NCBI GenBank assembly: GCA_002315935.1
Contig: DCII01000063.1
Span: forward strand, 1 to 37,534
Reading direction: 5' to 3'
From: Ruminococcaceae bacterium UBA1730
GTDB taxonomy: Bacteria; Bacillota; Clostridia; Oscillospirales; Acutalibacteraceae
Length of the DNA stretch: 37,534 nucleotides
Made by a program: the position numbers and the translations under genes. Each line of letters begins with the position of its first letter. Within the stretch, counting starts at the first letter, position 1. The notes under the pieces are model-generated. The model saw only the letters and a program-made list of their open reading frames with translations, was not told where the DNA came from and did not search any database. Shown here piece by piece: positions 17,571 through 25,327 of this stretch.

Positions 17571-17608
17571 TTTATTGCCGCTTCCTTCGAGTTTTGTTTC
17601 AATAAATC

Positions 17609-18313
17609 TTAAAACGCAATTTCAGGTTTCTCTTTTACAATGTCGATTACCTTGTATTCCATGTCGGCAGGGAGATAGAAAGCACTGTGCTTCGGATTTC
17701 TGCCCGAATCAATTATTTCATATTTTCCGTCAACAATTGAAATTGCAATGTCATTATCAACGGCAAGTCCGTCAAGCTCCTGCATCTTAACATTTTCGCA
17801 GAAATGCTGCCAATCTTCAAAATGGGGGCAAAGAATGTAGGGAATCAAATCAAGTCCGTCAAGGAACATATATCTTCCGTCAATTCCGCAGTTATCGTAT
17901 CCCCTTCTGCACCAGCACATGGCTCCGGAGCTTTGACCTGCAATGACAGTTCCGTTTTCATATGCCTGCTTCAGATATTTGATAACTCCGCATTTTCTCC
18001 ATGTTTCAAGAAGAAATTTGAGGTTTCCTCCATCTGCATAAATAACGCTTGCGGAAAGGATTTTTTCTTTTATTTCTTCATCCGAAAGAGTCCCTTCTGA
18101 AAGATAAAGGGAAGTGCATTCCGAAAATCCGTGAGTAAGGAAATAATTTCTTACCGTTTCTTCGTCTCCGTGATTATCATGACAAGCTGTCGGAAGAAAA
18201 ACAGCTTTCATATTTTCTTTCTTATCCGCAATTGAAATAATGTGGTCTATTATCGGGTCTGAAGGATTTTCAAAAAATATTCCTCCGCTTCCGAGAACAA
18301 GCTTTTTTGACAT
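17609..18313 (-). CDS. S51 family peptidase (dipeptidase E-like)
   Basis: 234 residues with the class-I glutamine amidotransferase-like fold of peptidase family S51 (dipeptidase E, cyanophycinase relatives). The nucleophile elbow A-G-Q-S-S-G-A puts the catalytic Ser at 128. The family segment Y-A-D-G-G-N is at 92-97, and His164 in C-P-H-F is a likely triad member. Dipeptidase E cleaves dipeptides with N-terminal Asp; substrate here is unproven. ATG 18313 has GGAGGG about 7 bases upstream. It lies 18 bases after the exonuclease gene, so the two are co-transcribed. Confidence 0.88.
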   Translation of the reverse strand: MSKKLVLGSGGIFFENPSDPIIDHIISIADKKENMKAVFLPTACHDNHGDEETVRNYFLTHGFSECTSLYLSEGTLSDEEIKEKILSASVIYADGGNLKFLLETWRKCGVIKYLKQAYENGTVIAGQSSGAMCWCRRGYDNCGIDGRYMFLDGLDLIPYILCPHFEDWQHFCENVKMQELDGLAVDNDIAISIVDGKYEIIDSGRNPKHSAFYLPADMEYKVIDIVKEKPEIAF

Positions 18314-18331
18314 GATTTTTCCCTCCGCTGA

Positions 18332-19201
18332 TTATTCCTTCGTTTCGTCTGTCAATGGTTCGGGTTCAATGACGCTGACCATCTTGCGATATTCAACCTT
18401 ATCATAAAGCTTTCTGAAACGAACGCCGACCGAATAGGTTGTATCACATTCCCTGCAATAGAAATTGGCTCTGAAAAACTGACCGTGGAATTTCCACTCG
18501 GCAAGCTGTTCGCATTGCTTTCCGCAGGTTTCGCAGATATGCTCAAGCCTTTTCTTATCAATAAGAGGATTTTCAATGTTTCTGATTACCTTTGCTTTAT
18601 AAAGAAGCTTTGAATAGAATTCATCGTTGCATTCGCAAACAAAATCACTGAGCATATTTTCATTATAGACTGCTTTGAAAATATCGGCAGTGAGCATACT
18701 GTCTCCGAGCGCTCTGTGATGAATGTATTTTTCCGGGTCAATTCCGATAATCTGTGCCGCAGTCAGAAGACCTGTCTGCTGGCTCTTTGTGCACTTGTAC
18801 TTGGACTGAAAATATTTCTTAAGGTCACAGTATTTATCAAGGAAAGGGATAGTTTTTATTCCGTTGAGATATTTGAAATTTTCAATAAGAACTCTTATGT
18901 CACCGTCACCCCATGTGAGAATAACGGTTTCTTCATTACCTATCCATTTTCTGAAAAGCGAAAATGACTTTGTGAATGGCATTCCGGTATTGATGTCATC
19001 ATTGGTAAGATGAGTAAGCCTTTTAACGCTTCCACGAAGCTTCTTTCCGATTTGAGAACGGATAATATGGGAAAATGTATCGACAAGCTCAAGCTCCGAA
19101 TCAAGCTTTACCGCTCCGATTTCAATAATCTCGTTGATATATCCGTCTGCCTTTTTCGCATAAGTGTTATTCCATTCGAGGTCCATCAAAATATACTGCA
19201 T
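18332..19201 (-). CDS. DnaQ-like 3'-5' exonuclease with C-terminal zinc ribbon
   Basis: 289 residues. The N-terminal 180 form a DEDDh exonuclease: M-D-L-E (Asp7, Glu9), G-D-G-D (Asp101) and H-R-A-L-G-D (His162, Asp167). The C-terminus adds C-x2-C pairs at 223/226 and 249/252, which look like a zinc ribbon. Such proteins degrade DNA or RNA from the 3' end using two metal ions; the target is unknown. The ATG at 19201 is preferred over an overlapping TTG at 19204 because AGGGATG is better spaced to it. First gene of a minus operon with a plausible promoter at 19235-19263. Confidence 0.88.
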   Translation of the reverse strand: MQYILMDLEWNNTYAKKADGYINEIIEIGAVKLDSELELVDTFSHIIRSQIGKKLRGSVKRLTHLTNDDINTGMPFTKSFSLFRKWIGNEETVILTWGDGDIRVLIENFKYLNGIKTIPFLDKYCDLKKYFQSKYKCTKSQQTGLLTAAQIIGIDPEKYIHHRALGDSMLTADIFKAVYNENMLSDFVCECNDEFYSKLLYKAKVIRNIENPLIDKKRLEHICETCGKQCEQLAEWKFHGQFFRANFYCRECDTTYSVGVRFRKLYDKVEYRKMVSVIEPEPLTDETKE

Positions 19202-19234
19202 CAAAACATCCCTAACGCCGAAATTTTTGTTTAT

Positions 19235-19263
19235 ATACTAACAGAGATGAAGGAAAAAAGCAA
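19235..19263 (-). promoter_or_regulatory. Possible promoter for the exonuclease operon
   Basis: On the minus strand TTGCTT (19263-19258), 17-base spacer, TAGTAT (19240-19235), about 34 bases before the ATG at 19201. The hexamers deviate from consensus at several positions, so this is a moderate call. Confidence 0.45.
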
Positions 19264-19290
19264 GTAATAATATAAAAACATGAATTTATA

Positions 19291-19319
19291 TTGACAAATT
19301 GCAGGATGAAAAGTAAAAT
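19291..19319 (+). promoter_or_regulatory. Sigma-A-type promoter for the GH42-like/GH92 operon
   Basis: TTGACA (19291-19296), 17-base spacer, TAAAAT (19314-19319). The ribosome binding site GGAGG is at 19351-19355. Confidence 0.7.
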
Positions 19320-19363
19320 TTAAGGTAAAGCTGAAAAAATTTATTCTCACGGAGGATATGAAA

Positions 19364-21553
19364 ATGGCATATATCAGAAATAAAACAGAGGAAAGAACCG
19401 GCTATCAGATTGGCGGAATGCCTCCCGAAAGCGTTGATAATCAATGTGATTTTGTTTTGGTTTATCGCCTTGACGAATCATTCATCGAAAGAATAAAACG
19501 ATTCAAAGAGCTTGGATATGTTATTCATTTCATGACGGGTATTTCCTGGGGAGCATATAAAGACTATCTCTACGGCGAATATGACGGAATAAACCACTGG
19601 GATGAAGCACAGACAGACAGATACGGAAATCATATTCTTCACAGCGTTGATGTTCCCTATATGGTTCCGACCGTATCCTTCGCAGACTATATAACAGAAA
19701 AGCTTAAAAAGGTTGTTGATGAGGGCGTTGAAGCCATTCATGTTGAAGAGCCGGAATTCTGGGACAGAGCAGGCTATTCTCCTGCCTTTCAGCGTGAATA
19801 CGCTCTTTATTACAGAGAGCCGTGGACACCTCCCCATGAATCAACAGACGCAAGATACAAGTGTGCAAAGCTCAAAGCCTATCTTTTCACAAGAACAATC
19901 GACAGACTTGCTTCCTCTCTCAAGGAATATGCAAAGGTCAAGTATAACAAGGATTTAAGATTCTATGTTCCGACCCACAGCCTTCTCAACTATACTCAGT
20001 GGAAAATAGTCAGTCCCGAGGGTAAGCTTGCCGATATTCCCGCCGTTGATGGTTGCATCGCTCAGGTCTGGACAGGCACTTCAAGAGAAAAAAACTGGTT
20101 TGACGGCGAATACAAGGAAAGAACCTTTGAAACGGCATACCTTGAATACGGCGTTATGCAGGAGCTTGTTAAGGGAACAGGCAGGCATATGTGGTTCCTT
20201 CATGACCCGATTGAGGATAATCCGATTTTCGATTGGAATGATTACAGAAGAAATTACCTCTGCACGGTTGCGGCTTCGCTGATGCATCCGAAGGTAAACA
20301 CATTTGAAATCTGCCCGTGGCCAAACAGAGTTTTTGAAGAAAAATATCCGAAAAATGCTCCGAATGCAGAACCTATTCCCGATGAATATGCTACTCTCCT
20401 CAACAATATGTTCAATACACTCGGAACCTTTGAGGGTGGAAAAAGTCCGGAGCTTCGTGTCGGAATTCTTATGGCGGACACACAGCTCTGCCAGAGAGAA
20501 TATCCCGACAGCGAATTCAGCGAGGCAAAGGAGGAGGAGGTCGGAACGGTTCTCCGTGATTCCGATGAGCTTATCAACGACATCAAAACAAAGCTTTTCA
20601 AATCCGGAGAAAAAGAAAGAGAGCTTATGCTTAAATTTATGAGCGGCAACGGATTCCCCGCTTTTTATTCTCTTGCTCTTCCCCTGCTCAAATACGGCAT
20701 TCCCGTTCGCCCCGTTTTGCTTGACAATGCAAGAAGATATAACGGCTACCTTGATGATTATGATGTTCTTATCATGAGCTATGAATATATGAAGCCCGAT
20801 TATCCCGATGCCAACAACAGCATAGCAGGCTGGGTAAGAAGAGGCGGAACGCTCATTTATGTCGGCAACGGATTTGACCCGTATCATAATATCAGAAGCT
20901 GGTGGGAAGGAAGCTATAAAAATCCTGCTGAGCATCTTTTTGAAGCTCTTGAAATTGAAACAGAAGCAAAGGGAATTTATAATTGCGGAAAAGGTATTGC
21001 GGCTGTCTGGAAAGAAAATCCGAGTGTATTTTCATTTTCGAAAGAAAACGCTGATTCCTTCCGTGAATTCTTTATCGAAACAGTCAACAAAGCAGGATAT
21101 AAGCCCGAATTCAGAAACTATCTCATTACGGAGCGTGAGCCTTATTACACTGTTGCGGCGGTTCTTGACGAGAGCATAAGCAATGAACCTCTTGTTCTTG
21201 AAGGAAAATTCGCCGATATGTTCACTCCCGATTTTGCAATTACTGATAAGAAGATTATCAGCTCAGGCGAAAACTGCCTTCTCTTTGACCTCGAAAAAGC
21301 AAAGGACGAAAAGCTCTGCATTATCGGAACCTCCGCAAGAATTTCAGAAATAACCGAAAAGGAAAACAGGATAATTATTTCTGCCTACGGAGCTTCAAAG
21401 ATGAAGGCAAATATCAGAATCAAGCTTCCGTTTGAGCCTTCAAGGGCAACTGTTGGCGGCGTTGACTGCGGTCTTGTTTACGATAAGAATTCTTCAACTG
21501 CATTAATCAGCTATGAAAGCACTGCAAAACCGATTGATATAATCATTGAATAA
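19364..21553 (+). CDS. GH42-like TIM-barrel hydrolase with GATase-like domain
   Basis: 729 residues, no signal peptide. A TIM barrel occupies about 1-390; A-I-H-V-E-E-P-E-F-W (124-133) supplies the acid/base candidate (Glu128 or Glu129), and T-F-E-I-C-P-W-P-N in the later barrel supplies a possible nucleophile Glu. Residues about 445-530 (Y-D-V-L-I-M-S-Y, then W-V-R-R-G-G-T-L-I-Y-V-G) resemble the flavodoxin-like trimerisation domain of GH42 beta-galactosidases, and a small beta domain ends the protein. It is probably a cytoplasmic exo-glycosidase, but the Glu context differs from classical GH42, so beta-galactosidase activity is unproven. The ATG at 19364 is favoured over the one at 19358: GGAGG ends at 19355, too close to the first and ideally spaced from the second. 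It leads a three-gene operon. Confidence 0.7.
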   Translation: MAYIRNKTEERTGYQIGGMPPESVDNQCDFVLVYRLDESFIERIKRFKELGYVIHFMTGISWGAYKDYLYGEYDGINHWDEAQTDRYGNHILHSVDVPYMVPTVSFADYITEKLKKVVDEGVEAIHVEEPEFWDRAGYSPAFQREYALYYREPWTPPHESTDARYKCAKLKAYLFTRTIDRLASSLKEYAKVKYNKDLRFYVPTHSLLNYTQWKIVSPEGKLADIPAVDGCIAQVWTGTSREKNWFDGEYKERTFETAYLEYGVMQELVKGTGRHMWFLHDPIEDNPIFDWNDYRRNYLCTVAASLMHPKVNTFEICPWPNRVFEEKYPKNAPNAEPIPDEYATLLNNMFNTLGTFEGGKSPELRVGILMADTQLCQREYPDSEFSEAKEEEVGTVLRDSDELINDIKTKLFKSGEKERELMLKFMSGNGFPAFYSLALPLLKYGIPVRPVLLDNARRYNGYLDDYDVLIMSYEYMKPDYPDANNSIAGWVRRGGTLIYVGNGFDPYHNIRSWWEGSYKNPAEHLFEALEIETEAKGIYNCGKGIAAVWKENPSVFSFSKENADSFREFFIETVNKAGYKPEFRNYLITEREPYYTVAAVLDESISNEPLVLEGKFADMFTPDFAITDKKIISSGENCLLFDLEKAKDEKLCIIGTSARISEITEKENRIIISAYGASKMKANIRIKLPFEPSRATVGGVDCGLVYDKNSSTALISYESTAKPIDIIIE

Positions 21554-21566
21554 TCCGGTGATCAAA

Positions 21567-22682
21567 ATGGAGAGAATAATTGCAATGTTAATGAGCTTAA
21601 TTTTATCTGTCGGCTCAACGGCATATTCAAACGAATACGCAAAGCAAACCTCTTTGAAGGAAGCAATCAATGCGTTTCTTCACATGAACGAAATAAAGAA
21701 TTCAAAATATATCGGTGAAAAATCAAAAGAAGCATGGAACGGCGAAGCAATTGACCTTGGTTCGTTTGCAACATTCACAAAGAAAAACGGCAGGGATTTT
21801 GTTATTCTTAACATAACCGACCCTCATTTTGCGGATTACGATTACAGAGCGTTCTTTGCGTTTCAGGGAACGGCAACAATCAAAAAGCTTGTTGAAGCCG
21901 TTAAGCCTGACCTTATCACCGTTACGGGTGACATAGTATGCTCCGATTCAACGGTATATTCAATCAAGCGTTTCACCGACCTCATGGAAAGCTTCGGAAT
22001 TCCCTGGGCACCTGTTTTCGGCAACCATGATGATGAAGGAAACTGCGACCCGAATTATCTTTGCGATATTATGATGAAAAGTCCGAACTGCATTCTGAAA
22101 AAGGGTGACCCCGAAATGGGCTTCGGTAACTACGGAATAAGAATTCTCAACGAAGACGGAAGCTTGAATGAGGTTATGATTATGCTTGACAGCCACCACA
22201 GCCAAGCAAACGAAAAGCAGCAGAATTGGGTCAGAGAAATTGCAAAAGCCGCCGGAAATGCGGATGTTTCGTTGTTCTTCCATGTTCCACTGCCAGAATA
22301 TCAGCTTGCCTATGACGAAGCAAAAGACGGAAAAGGCTGGAAGGCTGAATACAAGGCATACGGAAACAAATATGAAGAAATCTGCTGTGAGCGTGATGAA
22401 AACGGAAAACCTATGCAGAGAGGATTCTTTGAAATAATCAAGAATGCAGGCAACATAAAAAATGTTATCTGCGGCCATGAGCATATGAATGATTTTTCAA
22501 TTCTCTATAAGGGTGTCAGATTGACCTACACAATGAAGCTCGGCAAAGGCTCGGGTTTTCAGCCGGGATTTGACGGAGGAACCGTCATAACCATCGGAAA
22601 CAAAGGAATCAATTGCATCAACCACAAGGTCAGATCGCTTTTCTCGTTGAAAGACGAAGTAATTATCAATGTCGGAGATTAA
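21567..22682 (+). CDS. Exported calcineurin-like metallophosphoesterase
   Basis: 371 residues. A signal peptide or N-terminal anchor covers about 1-20. Metal-binding blocks of the calcineurin-like phosphoesterase superfamily appear in order: T-D-P-H-F (D-x-H), V-T-G-D-I (GD), F-G-N-H-D-D (GNHD), F-F-H-V-P (His) and C-G-H-E-H (GHxH). It should hydrolyse phosphate mono- or diesters outside the membrane. ATG 21567 is chosen because GGTGA lies 5 bases upstream; an upstream in-frame TTG overlaps the end of the previous gene. It sits between two glycosidase genes in the operon and may remove phosphate groups that block mannan or glycan chains; that link is inference. Confidence 0.88.
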   Translation: MERIIAMLMSLILSVGSTAYSNEYAKQTSLKEAINAFLHMNEIKNSKYIGEKSKEAWNGEAIDLGSFATFTKKNGRDFVILNITDPHFADYDYRAFFAFQGTATIKKLVEAVKPDLITVTGDIVCSDSTVYSIKRFTDLMESFGIPWAPVFGNHDDEGNCDPNYLCDIMMKSPNCILKKGDPEMGFGNYGIRILNEDGSLNEVMIMLDSHHSQANEKQQNWVREIAKAAGNADVSLFFHVPLPEYQLAYDEAKDGKGWKAEYKAYGNKYEEICCERDENGKPMQRGFFEIIKNAGNIKNVICGHEHMNDFSILYKGVRLTYTMKLGKGSGFQPGFDGGTVITIGNKGINCINHKVRSLFSLKDEVIINVGD

Positions 22683-22683
22683 A

Positions 22684-24699
22684 ATGGATTATTGCAAATT
22701 TGTAAATATATTTCAGGGCTGCGGAGAAATTGACCTTCCGAAAGCGGAGGGCATAGCCGCAAAATGGTTTTTCATCAAGGCAGGATGCGGAAACACATCC
22801 CCTGCCGCAACAGTTCCGTTCGGAGCTATGTCGGTTTCGCCTTATTCGGGCGGTTATCCGACAGGCTACGGCAACCATATGCCAAACAGCCATTCAAGAC
22901 CTGCAAAATTTGAAGGCGGAAACGACCTTCTCGGCTTTGCTCATATTCAGCAGAGCGGAACGGGAGCAATTGGCTATTATTACAATTACGCACTTGCCGT
23001 TCCGAAATATGCCGAATCAGCCGAAAGAAGAACACCGAAGGAGGAAAAAGCCGAACCCGGTTATTATTCCTGCGTTCTTGAAGATATTCATTGCGAGCTG
23101 ACGGCAACAAAAAAGACCGCCTTCCACCGATATTCTTTCGGCAAGGAAAACGGACTTGTTGAAATTGATTTTTCCAATAACGGACTGAATATTCCGAATG
23201 TTGAAAAATCAAAGGTCAATAATCTGAAAATCAGCAAAGCAAAAGAAAAAGTTGTAACTGCAAGTGCCGAAATTGAGGGAATAAACATCTATTTTGCCGT
23301 CAAGGGCAATTCGGATGTTGAAATTTCAGAAAATAAAGCAATATATAAAGCTGTTGACAAAACGGCAACAATTGCCGTTTCAATTTCACTTCGGAGCATT
23401 GAAAAGGCGTTAAAAAACCTTGAAGGAAGCTTTGACGAAGCAAGAAGGAATTCATATAATGAATGGAATAATGTTCTTTCAAGAATTAAAATCAACACCG
23501 ATAATGATGAAATAAAGGAAATCTTTTATTCTAATCTTTATCATTCGTTTATCAAGCCTTCGGACTGGAGCGGAGAAAGCTTCATCTATGACGGCGATAA
23601 GCCTTCTATGTGCGATTTTGCAACTCTCTGGGATATGTATAAAACCGCTCTTCCGCTTATTTTCATGACGGACAGAAAAATTTCGGAGGACATATGCGAA
23701 ACGCTTCTTCTCACGGGAGAAAAGCTCGGAAATCTTCCCAACTGCTTAGGTCTGACCGATAAATACAAAGAGTTTTCAGAGCAGGCAAGAATGCTCGGTG
23801 CTTATGTTCTTATGACCGCTTACAGATACGGAATAAATCTTGACCCTCACAGGATGGTTAAGGTAATCTGCGATGATGTTTTTGCTCCGAACAAAAAAGA
23901 TTTTGTTGTTGAAGGAAAATGCCGTTCAAACACATGGATGCTTGACATGGCTGACGGTTGTGCTCTCGCATCTCAGATTGCGGATGAAATCGGAGAAAAC
24001 GATATTGCAGATAAATTAAGACCTCTTTCAGCTCAATGGATAAAATGCTTTAACAGCGAAACGGGGCTTCTGGGCAATGATTCGGATTATTACGAGGGAA
24101 CTCTCTATAATTATTCATTCCGTCAGATGGTTGATATGGATAAACGAATTGAAATTGCAGGCGGCAAAGAAAGATTTGTTGAGCTTCTTGACAAATTCTT
24201 CGGCTACGGTGCTGACGATGTTGTTAATCCAACCGACCCGTTTGATTATTCGCCTGTTGAAGAGGGCATAAAGCTCGGCAGGTTTGAAGGCTTCAACAAT
24301 GAATCTGATACCGAAACACCGTTTTCATATAACTATGCAGGCAGGCATGACCGTGTTTGCGAGATTATCCGTGCAGGAATGAAATATATGTTCACAACCG
24401 GCAGAGGAGGTCTCCCCGGCAACAACGATTCCGACGCTCTTTCGTCATATTATGTTATGAATGCTGTCGGATTATTCCCCGTTGCAGGTCAGGATTTATT
24501 CATTCTCGGCTCTCCGATTGTTGATTCTGCCGAAATAATTCTTTCAAACGGAAACACTTTAAAAATCAATGTTATCAACAATTCGGATGATAATATCTAT
24601 GTGAAAAAGGCAACCTTCAACTCAAAGCCCGTTGATTCTTTCACGCTTTCTGCAAAAGAAATCATGAACGGCGGAACGATTGAATTCACAATGGCATAA
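22684..24699 (+). CDS. GH92 alpha-mannosidase-like glycosidase
   Basis: 671 residues, no signal peptide. It has an N-terminal beta-sandwich (about 1-230) and an (alpha/alpha)6 barrel. GH92 signatures are clear: E-G-F-N-N-E-S-D followed by F-S-Y-N-Y-A-G-R-H-D, and G-R-G-G-L-P-G-N-N-D-S-D-A-L-S-S-Y-Y. Family members are calcium-dependent exo-alpha-mannosidases working by inversion. Two things are unusual: most GH92 enzymes are exported, and the usual G-N-D-D-S-G loop reads G-N-N-D-S-D here. ATG 22684 is 6 bases after GGAG, which lies within the end of the phosphoesterase gene (stop at 22680-22682), giving near-contiguous coupling. It is last in the operon. Confidence 0.9.
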   Translation: MDYCKFVNIFQGCGEIDLPKAEGIAAKWFFIKAGCGNTSPAATVPFGAMSVSPYSGGYPTGYGNHMPNSHSRPAKFEGGNDLLGFAHIQQSGTGAIGYYYNYALAVPKYAESAERRTPKEEKAEPGYYSCVLEDIHCELTATKKTAFHRYSFGKENGLVEIDFSNNGLNIPNVEKSKVNNLKISKAKEKVVTASAEIEGINIYFAVKGNSDVEISENKAIYKAVDKTATIAVSISLRSIEKALKNLEGSFDEARRNSYNEWNNVLSRIKINTDNDEIKEIFYSNLYHSFIKPSDWSGESFIYDGDKPSMCDFATLWDMYKTALPLIFMTDRKISEDICETLLLTGEKLGNLPNCLGLTDKYKEFSEQARMLGAYVLMTAYRYGINLDPHRMVKVICDDVFAPNKKDFVVEGKCRSNTWMLDMADGCALASQIADEIGENDIADKLRPLSAQWIKCFNSETGLLGNDSDYYEGTLYNYSFRQMVDMDKRIEIAGGKERFVELLDKFFGYGADDVVNPTDPFDYSPVEEGIKLGRFEGFNNESDTETPFSYNYAGRHDRVCEIIRAGMKYMFTTGRGGLPGNNDSDALSSYYVMNAVGLFPVAGQDLFILGSPIVDSAEIILSNGNTLKINVINNSDDNIYVKKATFNSKPVDSFTLSAKEIMNGGTIEFTMA

Positions 24700-24703
24700 C
24701 AAC

Positions 24704-24733
24704 AGCCGACCCGAAAAGGTCGGCTTATTTTTA
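24704..24733 (+). terminator. Intrinsic terminator after the GH92 gene
   Basis: AGCCGACC (24704-24711) pairs with GGTCGGCT (24718-24725) around a six-base loop and is followed by TATTTTTAT. It slightly overlaps the 3' end of the convergent cyclophilin gene. On the minus strand no T tract follows, so it looks one-directional. Confidence 0.88.
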
Positions 24734-25327
24734 TAATGTATCAACATCAATTCCGAGAATGCTGATTTCTTCAACGGGTTTATCGTTTCTGCCGACCTTT
24801 ACAGCGGCAATAGCATCAACAACATCCATTCCGTCATAAACCTGACCGAAAACAGAATGCTTGAAATCGAGCCAGGGAGTTCCGCCGAGCTTCTTATAAT
24901 CCTCAACACATTCAGTCGGGAATCCTCTGTCTGCAAGCTGTTCCATCTGAGAAAGAAGACCCGAATCAACCTCCTTTGCCTGAACGATGAAAAACTGACT
25001 TCCGTTAGTGCCCGGTCCTGCATTTGCCATTGAAAGAGCTCCACGGACATTATGAAGGTCAACATCAAATTCATCGTTGAAGGGTCTGCCCCAGATGCTT
25101 TCGCCGCCCATGCCTGTTCCTGTCGGGTCACCGCCCTGAATCATGAAGTTATTGATAACTCTGTGAAAAATAATTCCGTTATAATAACCGTTCTTTGCGT
25201 GAGTTGTGAAGTTTTCAACAGTTTTGGGAGCTTTGTCGGTGAAAAGCAGAACCTTTATATCTCCCATAGTCGTTCTGATTGTTGCAACGGTGTCGCCGTT
25301 TGCAGGTGTTCTTGTCTGAATGCTCAT
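24731..25327 (-). CDS. Cyclophilin-type peptidyl-prolyl cis-trans isomerase
   Basis: 198 residues, cytoplasmic. Cyclophilin motifs are plain: F-H-R-V-I-N-N-F-M-I-Q-G-G-D-P with the catalytic Arg, and M-A-N-A-G-P-G-T-N-G-S-Q-F-F-I. It speeds proline isomerisation during protein folding. ATG 25327 has GAGG about 8 bases upstream and directly abuts the stop of the preceding ligase gene (25328-25330), so the two are translationally linked. An insert of about 25 residues near 120-145 (L-A-D-R-G-F-P-T-E-C) separates the core from the C-terminal strands, common in larger bacterial cyclophilins. Confidence 0.95.
   Translation of the reverse strand: MSIQTRTPANGDTVATIRTTMGDIKVLLFTDKAPKTVENFTTHAKNGYYNGIIFHRVINNFMIQGGDPTGTGMGGESIWGRPFNDEFDVDLHNVRGALSMANAGPGTNGSQFFIVQAKEVDSGLLSQMEQLADRGFPTECVEDYKKLGGTPWLDFKHSVFGQVYDGMDVVDAIAAVKVGRNDKPVEEISILGIDVDTL

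Noticed and set aside
20081..20935. Long open frame antisense to the GH42-like gene
   Set aside because: It lies wholly opposite a strongly coding gene, has no ribosome binding site and its translation shows no recognisable domain. Antisense frames at 2739-3389 and 8428-9084 were rejected for the same reason.
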